Assembly (NCBI RefSeq): GCF_000248075.1
Contig: NZ_BAFB01000111.1
Coordinates: 1 to 51,872 of the forward strand
Length of the DNA: 51,872 bases
Direction of reading: 5' to 3'
Origin: Gordonia otitidis NBRC 100426
GTDB taxonomy: Bacteria; Actinomycetota; Actinomycetes; Mycobacteriales; Mycobacteriaceae
Every line of letters starts with the position of its first letter. Position 1 is the stretch's first letter. The position numbers and the translations under genes were made by a program. Positions 1 through 8,339 of the stretch are shown piece by piece. The notes under the pieces were generated by a model. That model had not been told where the DNA came from, searched no databases, and saw only the letters and a list, made by a program, of their open reading frames with translations.

Positions 1-2
1 AG

Positions 3-125
3 GACGACGACCATCTGCTCGACATCATCAACCGCAGGGTTCGAACACATCCCGAGGTGAACTCGACCGAGACCCTCGTTTATCTGAAACTAGTGAAACA
101 GCAATACAATTGGGGTACACGATGA
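3..125 (+). CDS. Lrp/AsnC-family transcriptional regulator, C-terminal fragment
   Basis: The reading frame enters from the left edge and stops at the TGA at 123-125. The visible 40 residues include HPEVNSTETLVYLKLVKQ and end in YNWGTR, which resembles the C-terminal edge of the RAM ligand-binding domain of Lrp/AsnC regulators. The HTH domain lies outside the window. The stop overlaps the ATG of the aminotransferase as ATGA, so the two are probably one translationally coupled operon. The regulator plausibly controls that aminotransferase in response to an amino acid; that role is inference. Confidence 0.7.
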   Translation, partial: DDDHLLDIINRRVRTHPEVNSTETLVYLKLVKQQYNWGTR

Positions 126-1495
126 CCGCATCCACAACAGAATCCCTCGGGCAGCGCAGCGCGGCGCACCTGTGGGGGCACTTCTCCCGCCATGGCGACG
201 AGATAACGCCACCGGTGATCACCCGGGGTGAGGGCGCGCGAATCTTCGACGACCGCGGTCGCAGTTATCTCGACGGCCTCGCGGGACTGTTCGTGGTCCA
301 GGTCGGTCACGGCCGCGATGAACTCGCCGAGGCGGCGGCCAAGCAGGCCAAGGAGCTGGCGTTCTTCCCGTTGTGGTCCTACGCCACTCCTCCGGCGATC
401 GAACTCGCCGAACGGCTCGCGGCGAATGCCCCGGGCGATCTCAACCGCGTCTTCTTCACCAGCGGTGGCGGCGAAGCCGTCGAAAGCGCGTGGAAGCTCG
501 CCAAGCAGTACTTCAAGCTCACCGGAAAGCCGTTGAAGCACAAGGTGATCTCACGTTCGATCGCCTATCACGGCACCCCGCAGGGAGCCCTGGCGATCAC
601 CGGCATCCCGGACCTCAAGAAGATGTTCGAACCGCTGACCCCCGGTGGGTTCCGCGCACCGAACACCAACATCTATCGCGCCCCCGACGAGGAGCTGGCC
701 GCGGACCCGAAGAAGTTCGGCCGCTGGGCGGCCGACCGCATCGCCGAAGCCATCGAATTCGAAGGCCCGGACACGGTCGCCGCCGTCTTCCTCGAACCCG
801 TCCAGAATGCGGGCGGCTGCTTCCCGCCGCCGCCCGGCTATTTCGAACGCGTGCGCGAGATCTGCGACGAATACGACGTGCTCTTGGTGTCCGACGAGGT
901 GATCTGCGCGTTCGGCCGCATCGGATCGATGTTCGCCTGCCAGGACTTCGGCTACACGCCCGACATCATCACGTGCGCCAAGGGCATGACTTCCGGCTAC
1001 TCCCCGATCGGCGCGATGATCGCCAGTGAACGGCTCTTCGAGCCGTTCAACGACAACACGACGACCTTCGCACACGGTTACACCTTCGGCGGACACCCCG
1101 TGTCGTCGGCGGTGGCCCTGGCCAATCTCGACATCTTCGAACGAGAAGGACTCAACGACCACGTGAAGTCCACCGCACCGGCGTTCCGCTCGACGCTGGA
1201 GAAGCTCTACGACCTCCCGATCGTCGGCGATGTGCGTGGCGAAGGGTTCTTCTACGGCATCGAGCTGGTCAAGGACAAGACCACCAAGGAGACGTTCACC
1301 GAGGCGGAGTCCGAACGCATCCTGCGTGGATTCCTGTCGACCGCACTCTTCGACGCCGGTCTCTACTGTCGGGCCGACGACCGCGGAGACCCGGTCATCC
1401 AGCTCGCGCCGCCGCTGATCTGCGGACAGGCCGAGTTCGACGAAATCGAACAGATCCTGCGTGGAGTCCTGACCGACGCGTACGCGCTGCTCTGA
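122..1495 (+). CDS. Class III PLP-dependent aminotransferase (Rv3329-like)
   Basis: A 457-residue fold-type I aminotransferase of the omega-amino-acid/acetylornithine class. TSGGGEAVESAWKLA (around residue 115) is the cofactor phosphate loop, LVSDEVICAFGR carries the Asp that pairs with the PLP pyridine nitrogen, and ITCAKGMTSGY holds the Schiff-base lysine, K287. I chose the ATG at 122 because it makes a 4-base ATGA overlap with the upstream Lrp/AsnC gene; a TTG at 110 is the only earlier in-frame option. The enzyme should move an amino group from an omega-amino acid or diamine to a 2-oxo acid in the cytoplasm. The substrate cannot be read from the sequence. Position next to dacB1 matches Rv3329-Rv3330. 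Confidence 0.9.
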   Translation: MTASTTESLGQRSAAHLWGHFSRHGDEITPPVITRGEGARIFDDRGRSYLDGLAGLFVVQVGHGRDELAEAAAKQAKELAFFPLWSYATPPAIELAERLAANAPGDLNRVFFTSGGGEAVESAWKLAKQYFKLTGKPLKHKVISRSIAYHGTPQGALAITGIPDLKKMFEPLTPGGFRAPNTNIYRAPDEELAADPKKFGRWAADRIAEAIEFEGPDTVAAVFLEPVQNAGGCFPPPPGYFERVREICDEYDVLLVSDEVICAFGRIGSMFACQDFGYTPDIITCAKGMTSGYSPIGAMIASERLFEPFNDNTTTFAHGYTFGGHPVSSAVALANLDIFEREGLNDHVKSTAPAFRSTLEKLYDLPIVGDVRGEGFFYGIELVKDKTTKETFTEAESERILRGFLSTALFDAGLYCRADDRGDPVIQLAPPLICGQAEFDEIEQILRGVLTDAYALL

Positions 1496-1543
1496 CCACG
1501 GGCCCCGACACGACGGATCACCGCGAGGCAGGCTACCGGCTGC

Positions 1544-2908
1544 ATGCTGCGGCCGGTAGCCTGCTCAGCGATGCACTCCTTCGCAGCGCCGGCTCGACGC
1601 TCCCTCCGCCGACTCGCGGCACGCGGCATTCTCGCGACGATCGTCACGGTCGGCGTCGTCGTGGGGATGTCCGACGCTCCGCTGAATGCCGCTCCGTTGT
1701 CACCGCCTGCGATGACAACGCCGAACACCGACCACTGCCCGCAGCGGGTCACGCCGCCTGCCCCGGTCGATGAATCGGAGGTCGTTGCACCGGGCTCGAC
1801 GACTCCCACACCACTGCCCGTGCATTCCCCACCGGTCGGCGGGGACAAGCTCGGCGCCTGCGGCGTTGTTGCCGACCCTGCAGCCGGACCTGTCCCCGGC
1901 CGGCTGACCTCTGCCGCCTGGCTCGTCGCCGATCTCGACAGTGGCGCGGTGATCGCAGCCAAGGACCCGCACGGGCGCTACCGCCCGGCGTCGACCATCA
2001 AAGTCCTGTTGGCACTGACCGCGCTGCGTGCAGGCGTCCCGCTCGAGAAGCCGGTGACCGCCACACCGGAGGACTGGAGCGTCGAGGGTGACGCGTGCGG
2101 CATGGGGCCGGGTGGCCGATACACCATGCGCGACATGATGATCGGACTGCTGATGGTGTCCGGAAACGATTGCGCGCACGTCATCGCCCGCGAGCTCGGC
2201 GGCGTCGACACCACGCTGCGCAAGATGAACGACCTCGCCCACAGCCTCAACGCCGACGACACCCGGGCGACGACACCATCGGGTCTCGACGCTGCCGGAA
2301 TGTCGACGTCGCCGTACGATCTCGCACTGATCTTCCGTGCCGCCATGCAGAATACGACTTTTCGCGAGATCATCGCGATGCCGAACCACACATTTCCCGG
2401 ATACCCGAAGCGAGCGGATGTCCCGGGCGACGTCGACCACCCCGGATACCTGATGCAGACATCCAATCACCTTCTCCTCGACGGTGATCCGGGTGCACTC
2501 GGCGGCAAGACCGGCTATACCGACGACGCGCAGAAGACCTTTGTCGGCGCAGCCAAGCGTGACGGTAGGACCGTCCTCATCGTCCAGATGTACGGTCTGT
2601 CGACCGCCGACGACAACTACTGGGACCAAGCACGCTCACTCGTTGCGTACGGCGCACACGCTCCACGCGAGGTGCAGGTGGGCGATCTCGCTTCCCCCGA
2701 CGAGCCGGCCTCGACGGGCGGCGACGGCACCCGAACCGGGGCCAGGACGGGCTCGGACGTCACCACCGCTGAGACGTCGGCTCAGCATGGTGCCGCGCAA
2801 CAGGACCCGGCGTCGCCGTGGTCGGTCCGAATCCTCGTCGGGCTGGTCGGACTGCTGGTGGCGCTTCTCCTGCTGTTGGTTGCGCTGCGACTCTTCCGAC
2901 GACGCTGA
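1544..2908 (+). CDS. dacB1: D-alanyl-D-alanine carboxypeptidase (DacB1-like)
   Basis: A penicillin-binding protein of the S11 carboxypeptidase family, which trims the terminal D-Ala from peptidoglycan pentapeptides outside the membrane. From the ATG at 1544 the 454-residue protein has a hydrophobic export segment near residues 29-42, a Pro/Thr-rich linker, and the three active-site motifs: S150-T-I-K153, S206-G-N208 and K322-T-G324. A C-terminal transmembrane anchor (about 428-450) ends in Arg residues. An internal ATG at 1571 would give a more typical signal peptide; neither start has a clear ribosome site. The PBP5-like C-terminal beta domain is replaced by a low-complexity linker, as in mycobacterial DacB1. 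It follows the aminotransferase by 48 bases. Confidence 0.92.
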   Translation: MLRPVACSAMHSFAAPARRSLRRLAARGILATIVTVGVVVGMSDAPLNAAPLSPPAMTTPNTDHCPQRVTPPAPVDESEVVAPGSTTPTPLPVHSPPVGGDKLGACGVVADPAAGPVPGRLTSAAWLVADLDSGAVIAAKDPHGRYRPASTIKVLLALTALRAGVPLEKPVTATPEDWSVEGDACGMGPGGRYTMRDMMIGLLMVSGNDCAHVIARELGGVDTTLRKMNDLAHSLNADDTRATTPSGLDAAGMSTSPYDLALIFRAAMQNTTFREIIAMPNHTFPGYPKRADVPGDVDHPGYLMQTSNHLLLDGDPGALGGKTGYTDDAQKTFVGAAKRDGRTVLIVQMYGLSTADDNYWDQARSLVAYGAHAPREVQVGDLASPDEPASTGGDGTRTGARTGSDVTTAETSAQHGAAQQDPASPWSVRILVGLVGLLVALLLLLVALRLFRRR

Positions 2909-2949
2909 TCTCACGACCGACGAAGTCACACCGCCGAAAGCCGTGACGC

Positions 2950-4008
2950 TCAGTCGCTTTTCTTGTGTCGGGCGACGAGCGCCATGGCGGCACCGACCGC
3001 CGCCGCTGCGCCGAGGGCCCCCGGCTTGGGGACCGGATTGACCTCGTAGACCGGACGCACCACGACGGTGGGCGGCTCGGGCTGTTCGGTGGGGTCGACT
3101 ACCTGGAATGCCTCGTTCGCGGTGTCGGTGGCACACCATGCCGTGGCGTAGAGGACGATTCGCGATGCGAGGTACCCGAACACCATGATACCGAGCAAGG
3201 GACCGAACGCGGCGCCCGCCGGGCTGCTCAGTACCGACTTCAGGTAGATCCCAGCCACCGATTTGAGGACCTCGAAGATGACCGCGGTCAACAGGGCAGC
3301 TTTCAGTACGTTGCGAAAAGGCAGCCGATTCAACGGAAGTCGAGCGAACACGAAGACGAAGAGCAGCCACGTCGCAGCCAGCGATACCGCGATCGCCAAA
3401 ATGCGGACGAACACCGTGGAGCCGGTGAAGCCGTCGACGTGGGTCCACTCGAGGATCTTGTTGATCAGGCCGCTGTTGCCCAACGCTGTGAGACCGAGGG
3501 TCACCAGGAACGCGATGCCGAGCAACACGAAGATCACCAGATCGCTGAGTTTGGACTTCACCGCGTTGCGTTCGACGCGTCCCCCGTACATCTCGGTCAT
3601 TCCGATACGCACCCCGGAGATCCAGCCGATGCCCGTCAACGCCGCACCGACGAGACCGATGATGCCGACGGTCGCGCGCGACTGGATGGCCGAGTCGATA
3701 GCGCTCTCCACCGTCGTGCCGAGCTCACCGGGCATCGCCTTGACGATCTCGTCCTTGATGCTGTCGAGCCATTCCGGATGAGCGGCGAGGACAAAGCCGC
3801 CGACCGAGAAGGCGACCATGATGATCGGCACGATAGAGAGAATGCCGGTGAATGTGATACTCGCGGCGTAGAGATTGCCGCGACGATCGTTGTATCGCTC
3901 GAGAGTCCGCAGGATGTGGTCGAGCCAGCCCCACCGCTGCCTTGCCGACTCGAACTCGTCCTTGCCGCGGGCGACAAGCGCTTTGCCCGAATCGATCACC
4001 GAAGCCAT
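2950..4008 (-). CDS. YihY/virulence factor BrkB family membrane protein (Rv3335c-like)
   Basis: An integral membrane protein of 352 residues in the YihY/BrkB family, once mislabelled RNase BN. After a charged N-terminus, YAASITFTGILSIVPIIMVAFSV is split here as the first family block, YAASITFTGILS then IVPIIMVAFSV, with about five more hydrophobic helices to residue 300. It ends in a cytoplasmic Pro/Val-rich tail and a short Ala-rich segment followed by RHKKSD. I chose the ATG at 4008 because GGAG lies about ten bases upstream; an earlier ATG at 4047 adds only 13 polar residues. The molecular function of the family is unsettled. It lies 69 bases downstream of trpS on the same strand, as Rv3335c follows trpS in M. 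tuberculosis. Confidence 0.85.
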   Translation of the reverse strand: MASVIDSGKALVARGKDEFESARQRWGWLDHILRTLERYNDRRGNLYAASITFTGILSIVPIIMVAFSVGGFVLAAHPEWLDSIKDEIVKAMPGELGTTVESAIDSAIQSRATVGIIGLVGAALTGIGWISGVRIGMTEMYGGRVERNAVKSKLSDLVIFVLLGIAFLVTLGLTALGNSGLINKILEWTHVDGFTGSTVFVRILAIAVSLAATWLLFVFVFARLPLNRLPFRNVLKAALLTAVIFEVLKSVAGIYLKSVLSSPAGAAFGPLLGIMVFGYLASRIVLYATAWCATDTANEAFQVVDPTEQPEPPTVVVRPVYEVNPVPKPGALGAAAAVGAAMALVARHKKSD

Positions 4009-4077
4009 GGGCTCTCGTCTCCGCTCGGTCGATGTTGTTCCCTGCACTCCGTGTCTACCGGAAACAACGGCGGGAGG

Positions 4078-5166
<1,089 letters not shown>

Positions 5167-5175
5167 CTACAGGCG

Positions 5176-6021
5176 TCAGTCGACGATGACGGTCACCGGG
5201 GCGTGATCGGACCACCGTCGGTCGTAGGCATCGGCGCGATCGACGAAGGCCTTGGACACACGCGTGGCCATCGCCTTGTTGGCGAGGTGATAGTCGATCC
5301 GCCAACCGGCGTCGTTGTCGAATGCCTTTCCGCGCCATGACCACCACGAGTACGGCCCGTCGACGTCCGGATGGAGGTCTCGCATCACATCGGACCATCC
5401 CGACGCGAGCAGCCCGCCGACCCACTCGCGCTCATGGGGCAGAAACCCCGGGCTCCGCAGATTGCCCTTCCAGTTCTTGATGTCGTGCTCGGCATATGCG
5501 ATGTTCCAGTCGCCGCCGACCATGACCGGACGCCTCTTCCGAGCCAGCGATCCGAGGTGGGAACCGAAGGCGTCCAGGAAGCGCTTCTTCTCGGCGAACT
5601 TCTCCGCCTCCTTCTCCGACGACGCCGACGTCGGAACCGCCGCACCCTTGGGCAGATAGAGACTCGCAACGGTGACCGCACCGCTCTCGGTATCCAGATC
5701 GGCTTCGAGATACCTTCCGGTGGAGTCGAATTCGTCGCTACCGAATCCCACCCGGACCGCAGAGGGCTCCATCCTGCTGAGCACCCCGACGCCCGCATGG
5801 CCCTTGACGACCGATTCGGTCATCGCCAGGTGCCAACCGTCGTCGAGCAGCGGTGCGAGGACGTCTCTGGTCTGGTCTTCGGTGGCCCGAACCTCCTGGA
5901 GGAGAACGATGTCGGTTACCGCCGAGCGCACCCACGGGACGAATCCCGGGTTGCTATCCGAGCGCACCTTCGTCGCCGCACGGATGCCGTTCACATTCAC
6001 TGTGGTGATCGCAGTTGGCAC
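5176..6021 (-). CDS. Exodeoxyribonuclease III / AP endonuclease family protein
   Basis: An Exo III-type member of the endonuclease/exonuclease/phosphatase superfamily, expected to cut DNA at abasic sites and trim 3' ends in base excision repair. Motifs run in family order: NVNGIRAA (metal-site Asn), LLQEVRA (metal-ligand Glu), GGDWNIAY (catalytic Asp and Asn), and the terminal SDHAPVTVIVD with the catalytic Asp-His pair. The GTG at 6021 begins VPTAITTVNVNG, the usual family N-terminus; a GTG at 6066 would add 15 Arg/Cys-rich residues that look non-native. It is transcribed toward trpS and diverges from the iron module. Whether it is the main XthA of the cell cannot be judged from this window. 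Confidence 0.9.
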   Translation of the reverse strand: MPTAITTVNVNGIRAATKVRSDSNPGFVPWVRSAVTDIVLLQEVRATEDQTRDVLAPLLDDGWHLAMTESVVKGHAGVGVLSRMEPSAVRVGFGSDEFDSTGRYLEADLDTESGAVTVASLYLPKGAAVPTSASSEKEAEKFAEKKRFLDAFGSHLGSLARKRRPVMVGGDWNIAYAEHDIKNWKGNLRSPGFLPHEREWVGGLLASGWSDVMRDLHPDVDGPYSWWSWRGKAFDNDAGWRIDYHLANKAMATRVSKAFVDRADAYDRRWSDHAPVTVIVD

Positions 6022-6094
6022 GGTGCACCAGGGTACGGCGGGGCACCGACACCGACGTCGACGCACCCTGCCGTCGTTGTTCGGAATCAGTCCA

Positions 6095-6113
6095 AAAGGT
6101 AAGGCAACCCTTG
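6095..6113. promoter_or_regulatory. Candidate IdeR/DtxR iron box 1
   Basis: AAAGGTAAGGCAACCCTTG matches the mycobacterial IdeR consensus (TTAGGTTAGGCTAACCTAA) at 12 of 19 positions by my count. It lies 52 bases upstream of bfd and is the weaker of two boxes. A distal second site is common at iron-storage promoters; its function is inferred. Confidence 0.45.
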
Positions 6114-6127
6114 CAGTCCGTCGGCTT

Positions 6128-6146
6128 TTATGTAAACCTTGCCTAA
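6128..6146. promoter_or_regulatory. Candidate IdeR/DtxR iron box 2
   Basis: TTATGTAAACCTTGCCTAA matches the palindromic IdeR consensus at 14 of 19 positions, 18 bases upstream of the bfd ATG. It would overlap the likely bfd promoter or the start of its transcript. With box 1 it implies iron-dependent control of bfd, and of bfr if there is read-through. Confidence 0.6.
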
Positions 6147-6164
6147 TAGATTGCGAGGTGCGAG

Positions 6165-6356
6165 ATGTTCGTGTGTATTTGCCGGGCCGTCACTGTGGAC
6201 GAGGTCCACGAACACTGCGACGCGGGGGCCGACACTCCCGATGCCGTCAGTGAGCGCTGCGGCGCAGGCGAGGGCTGCGGAACTTGCATCGAACGTCTCA
6301 CCCAGATCGTCAGTTCACGATGCGCCGGAAGGGTCGCCACAACTAGCGCAGCCTAG
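6165..6356 (+). CDS. bfd: Bacterioferritin-associated ferredoxin
   Basis: A 63-residue BFD-like [2Fe-2S] protein. Four cysteines sit at C4, C6, C38 and C41, the CxC...CxxC spacing of Bfd. In Pseudomonas, Bfd reduces the bacterioferritin core through the heme to release stored iron; the same role is inferred here because bfr follows 95 bases downstream. The start is MFVCICRAVTVDEV, with GAGG upstream at 6155-6158. Two IdeR-like boxes lie directly upstream and a strong hairpin terminator directly downstream, so bfd and bfr may be separate or attenuated units. Confidence 0.9.
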   Translation: MFVCICRAVTVDEVHEHCDAGADTPDAVSERCGAGEGCGTCIERLTQIVSSRCAGRVATTSAA

Positions 6357-6373
6357 CCTGACCTGCACGAACA

Positions 6374-6404
6374 CCCCGTGGGGATAGCGCCCACGGGGTC
6401 TTTT
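6374..6404 (+). terminator. Intrinsic terminator between bfd and bfr
   Basis: A perfect 9-bp stem, CCCCGTGGG at 6374-6382 with CCCACGGGG at 6390-6398, a 7-base loop, then TCTTTT. This is a classical intrinsic terminator for bfd. It would uncouple bfd from bfr unless read-through is allowed. Confidence 0.75.
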
Positions 6405-6451
6405 GGCGTGCTAGGTTCACTGTCACCAACAGTCCGAACCGGAGGTATGCC

Positions 6452-6937
6452 ATGCGTGGAGACGATGAGGTCATCGCTCTACTCAACGAGCAATTGACCA
6501 GTGAACTCACCGCCATCAACCAGTACTTCCTGCACTCCAAGATGCAGGCCAACTGGGGCCTGACCGAGGTCGCCGCGAAGACGCGGGAGGAATCGATCGA
6601 GGAGATGACCCACGCGGAGATCCTCACCGATCGCATCCTCTTCCTCGAGGGTCTGCCGAACTATCAGAAGCTGTTGCCCTTGCGCATCGGGCAGACCATT
6701 CGCGAGCAGTTCGAGTCCGACCTCGCGATCGAGCTCGAGGTCGTCGACCGGCTGAAGCCGGGTATCTCGCTGTGCCGCGAGAAGCAGGACATCACCACAG
6801 CCAAGCTCTTCGAACAGATCCTCAAGGACGAAGAGCACCACATCGACTACCTGGAGACACAGCTCGAGCTGCTCGACAAGCTCGGTGAGCCCCTCTACTT
6901 GTCGAAGACGATCGCCACGCCCCCCGAGGTGGGCTGA
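6452..6937 (+). CDS. bfr: Bacterioferritin
   Basis: A heme-type ferritin subunit of 161 residues that forms a 24-mer shell and stores iron as ferric mineral. All ferroxidase ligands are in standard positions: E18, E51, H54, E94, E127 and H130. The heme-ligand methionine M52 is present within EMTHAE, which marks it as a true bacterioferritin rather than a ferritin. GGAGG lies seven bases upstream of the ATG. With bfd it forms a storage/release pair. A GC-rich inverted repeat lies 24 bases beyond the stop, inside the 3' end of the convergent MFS gene. Confidence 0.97.
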   Translation: MRGDDEVIALLNEQLTSELTAINQYFLHSKMQANWGLTEVAAKTREESIEEMTHAEILTDRILFLEGLPNYQKLLPLRIGQTIREQFESDLAIELEVVDRLKPGISLCREKQDITTAKLFEQILKDEEHHIDYLETQLELLDKLGEPLYLSKTIATPPEVG

Positions 6938-6949
6938 GCGGACTGTCGC

Positions 6950-8227
6950 TCAACGAGACCCGACCCCGGCATCTGACGGTGCCGGGGTCGGCGTCGTCGT
7001 ACGCCTGGCAGCAGTCAACGCGACGCCCAGTACGACTATCCCCGCGAGTGCGAGACCCGCACCCAGTACCGACGGTGCGCGATACCCGAGACCTGCAGCG
7101 ATCGCGACGCCACCGAGCCATGCCCCGAGCGCGTTCGCGATGTTGAGTGCGGAGTGGTTGAGCGCCGCGGCGAGCGTCTGGGCGTCGTCGGCGACGTCCA
7201 TGAGCCGCGTCTGCAGCGCGGGCACCATCGCCGTGGCGCTGACCCCGACCAGGAACGTCAGCGGCACGGCGGCCCATGCCGAGGTCACGAACGCCGCGAA
7301 CAGCCCGAGCACGACGGCGGTGGCGATGAGCCCGACCAGGATGGCTCGCGGCACGCTCGAATCCGCGGCCGCACCGCCGACGAGATTTCCCACCACCATG
7401 CCGACACCGAACACCATCAGCACCACCGGAACCCAACCAACCGAGATGCCCGACAGACTGGTCAGCGCGGTGTTCAGGTACGTGTAGAACGCGAACATCC
7501 CGCCGAAACCGACGACGCCGATCGCGAGCGTCAACCACACCTGCGACCGCGTCAGCGCGCCGAGCTCGGTGAGCGGATTGGTGACCGTCATGTCGTCGAG
7601 AGCGGGGAGCGTGACGTAGAGCGCACCGATCGTCACGACACCGATGATCACGACAACGACGAAAGCAGCTCTCCAGCCGAGGCTTTCGCCGAGCCAGGTC
7701 GCCATCGGGACCCCCGCGACGTTGGCCACCGAGAGCCCGAGGAGAACCAGCCCGACGGCCTTCGCACGATGTCGGGGTCCTGCGAGGTGCGCCGCCACGA
7801 GGGCCGCGACACCGAAGTAGGCACCATGCGGTAGACCCGCCACGAATCGGGCGACCATGAGCGTGGCGAAGTTCGGCGCCAACACGGTCGCGGCGTTGCC
7901 GACGGTGAACGCCACCATCAGCCCGATCAACAGCGTGCGTCGAGACATTCGCGCGGTCAGTGCGGCGATGAGCGGCGCACCGACCACCACACCCAGCGCG
8001 TACGACGACACCACATAACCTGCCGTCGGCTCGGAGACATCCACCGACGATGCGATGTTCGGCAGGAGCCCCATCGCAACGAACTCGGTGGTCCCGATCC
8101 CGAATCCACCCAGCGCCATCGCGAGCATGGCGAACCGACGAGTGGCGTCCGAATGAACGACGGGCGGGGTCGCCACCGTCGCGGCGCGGCTGCCTGTCGG
8201 ATTCTTGTCGGTGCTGGTGAACGGCAT
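6950..8227 (-). CDS. MFS transporter, DHA1 family (AraJ/CmlR-like)
   Basis: A 425-residue major facilitator with twelve predicted helices starting near residue 33 (FAMLAMALGGFGIGTTEFVAMG). The N-terminal signature GIGTTEFVAMGLLPNIA and the motif A-like loop TARMSRRTLLIG place it with the AraJ/chloramphenicol-resistance branch of DHA1 exporters. The role is probably proton-driven efflux of a sugar derivative, nucleoside or drug; the substrate cannot be told. The ATG at 8227 is the only good start. It converges on bfr with 12 bases between stops. No regulator lies next to it. Confidence 0.85.
   Translation of the reverse strand: MPFTSTDKNPTGSRAATVATPPVVHSDATRRFAMLAMALGGFGIGTTEFVAMGLLPNIASSVDVSEPTAGYVVSSYALGVVVGAPLIAALTARMSRRTLLIGLMVAFTVGNAATVLAPNFATLMVARFVAGLPHGAYFGVAALVAAHLAGPRHRAKAVGLVLLGLSVANVAGVPMATWLGESLGWRAAFVVVVIIGVVTIGALYVTLPALDDMTVTNPLTELGALTRSQVWLTLAIGVVGFGGMFAFYTYLNTALTSLSGISVGWVPVVLMVFGVGMVVGNLVGGAAADSSVPRAILVGLIATAVVLGLFAAFVTSAWAAVPLTFLVGVSATAMVPALQTRLMDVADDAQTLAAALNHSALNIANALGAWLGGVAIAAGLGYRAPSVLGAGLALAGIVVLGVALTAARRTTTPTPAPSDAGVGSR
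6961..6990. terminator. GC-rich inverted repeat, possible bfr terminator
   Basis: An exact 11-bp inverted repeat, CGACCCCGGCA at 6961-6971 and TGCCGGGGTCG at 6980-6990, with an 8-base loop. It lies 24 bases past the bfr stop and within the last codons of the convergent MFS gene. There is no U-tract, so if it terminates it is of the GC-rich, U-less kind. Confidence 0.4.
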
Positions 8228-8339
8228 TCACGCTGCAACGAGGACGCCGGTTGGCGCGATTCCACCTTCGACGGTGAGATCGTTCACACGAGTCGACGTC
8301 GGGACCAGCTGTCGACGTCGGAAGCGACAATCGTACGAG

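Noticed and set aside
6346..6364. Third IdeR-like box between bfd and bfr
   Set aside because: Only 11 of 19 matches and it overlaps the end of bfd; too weak to call.
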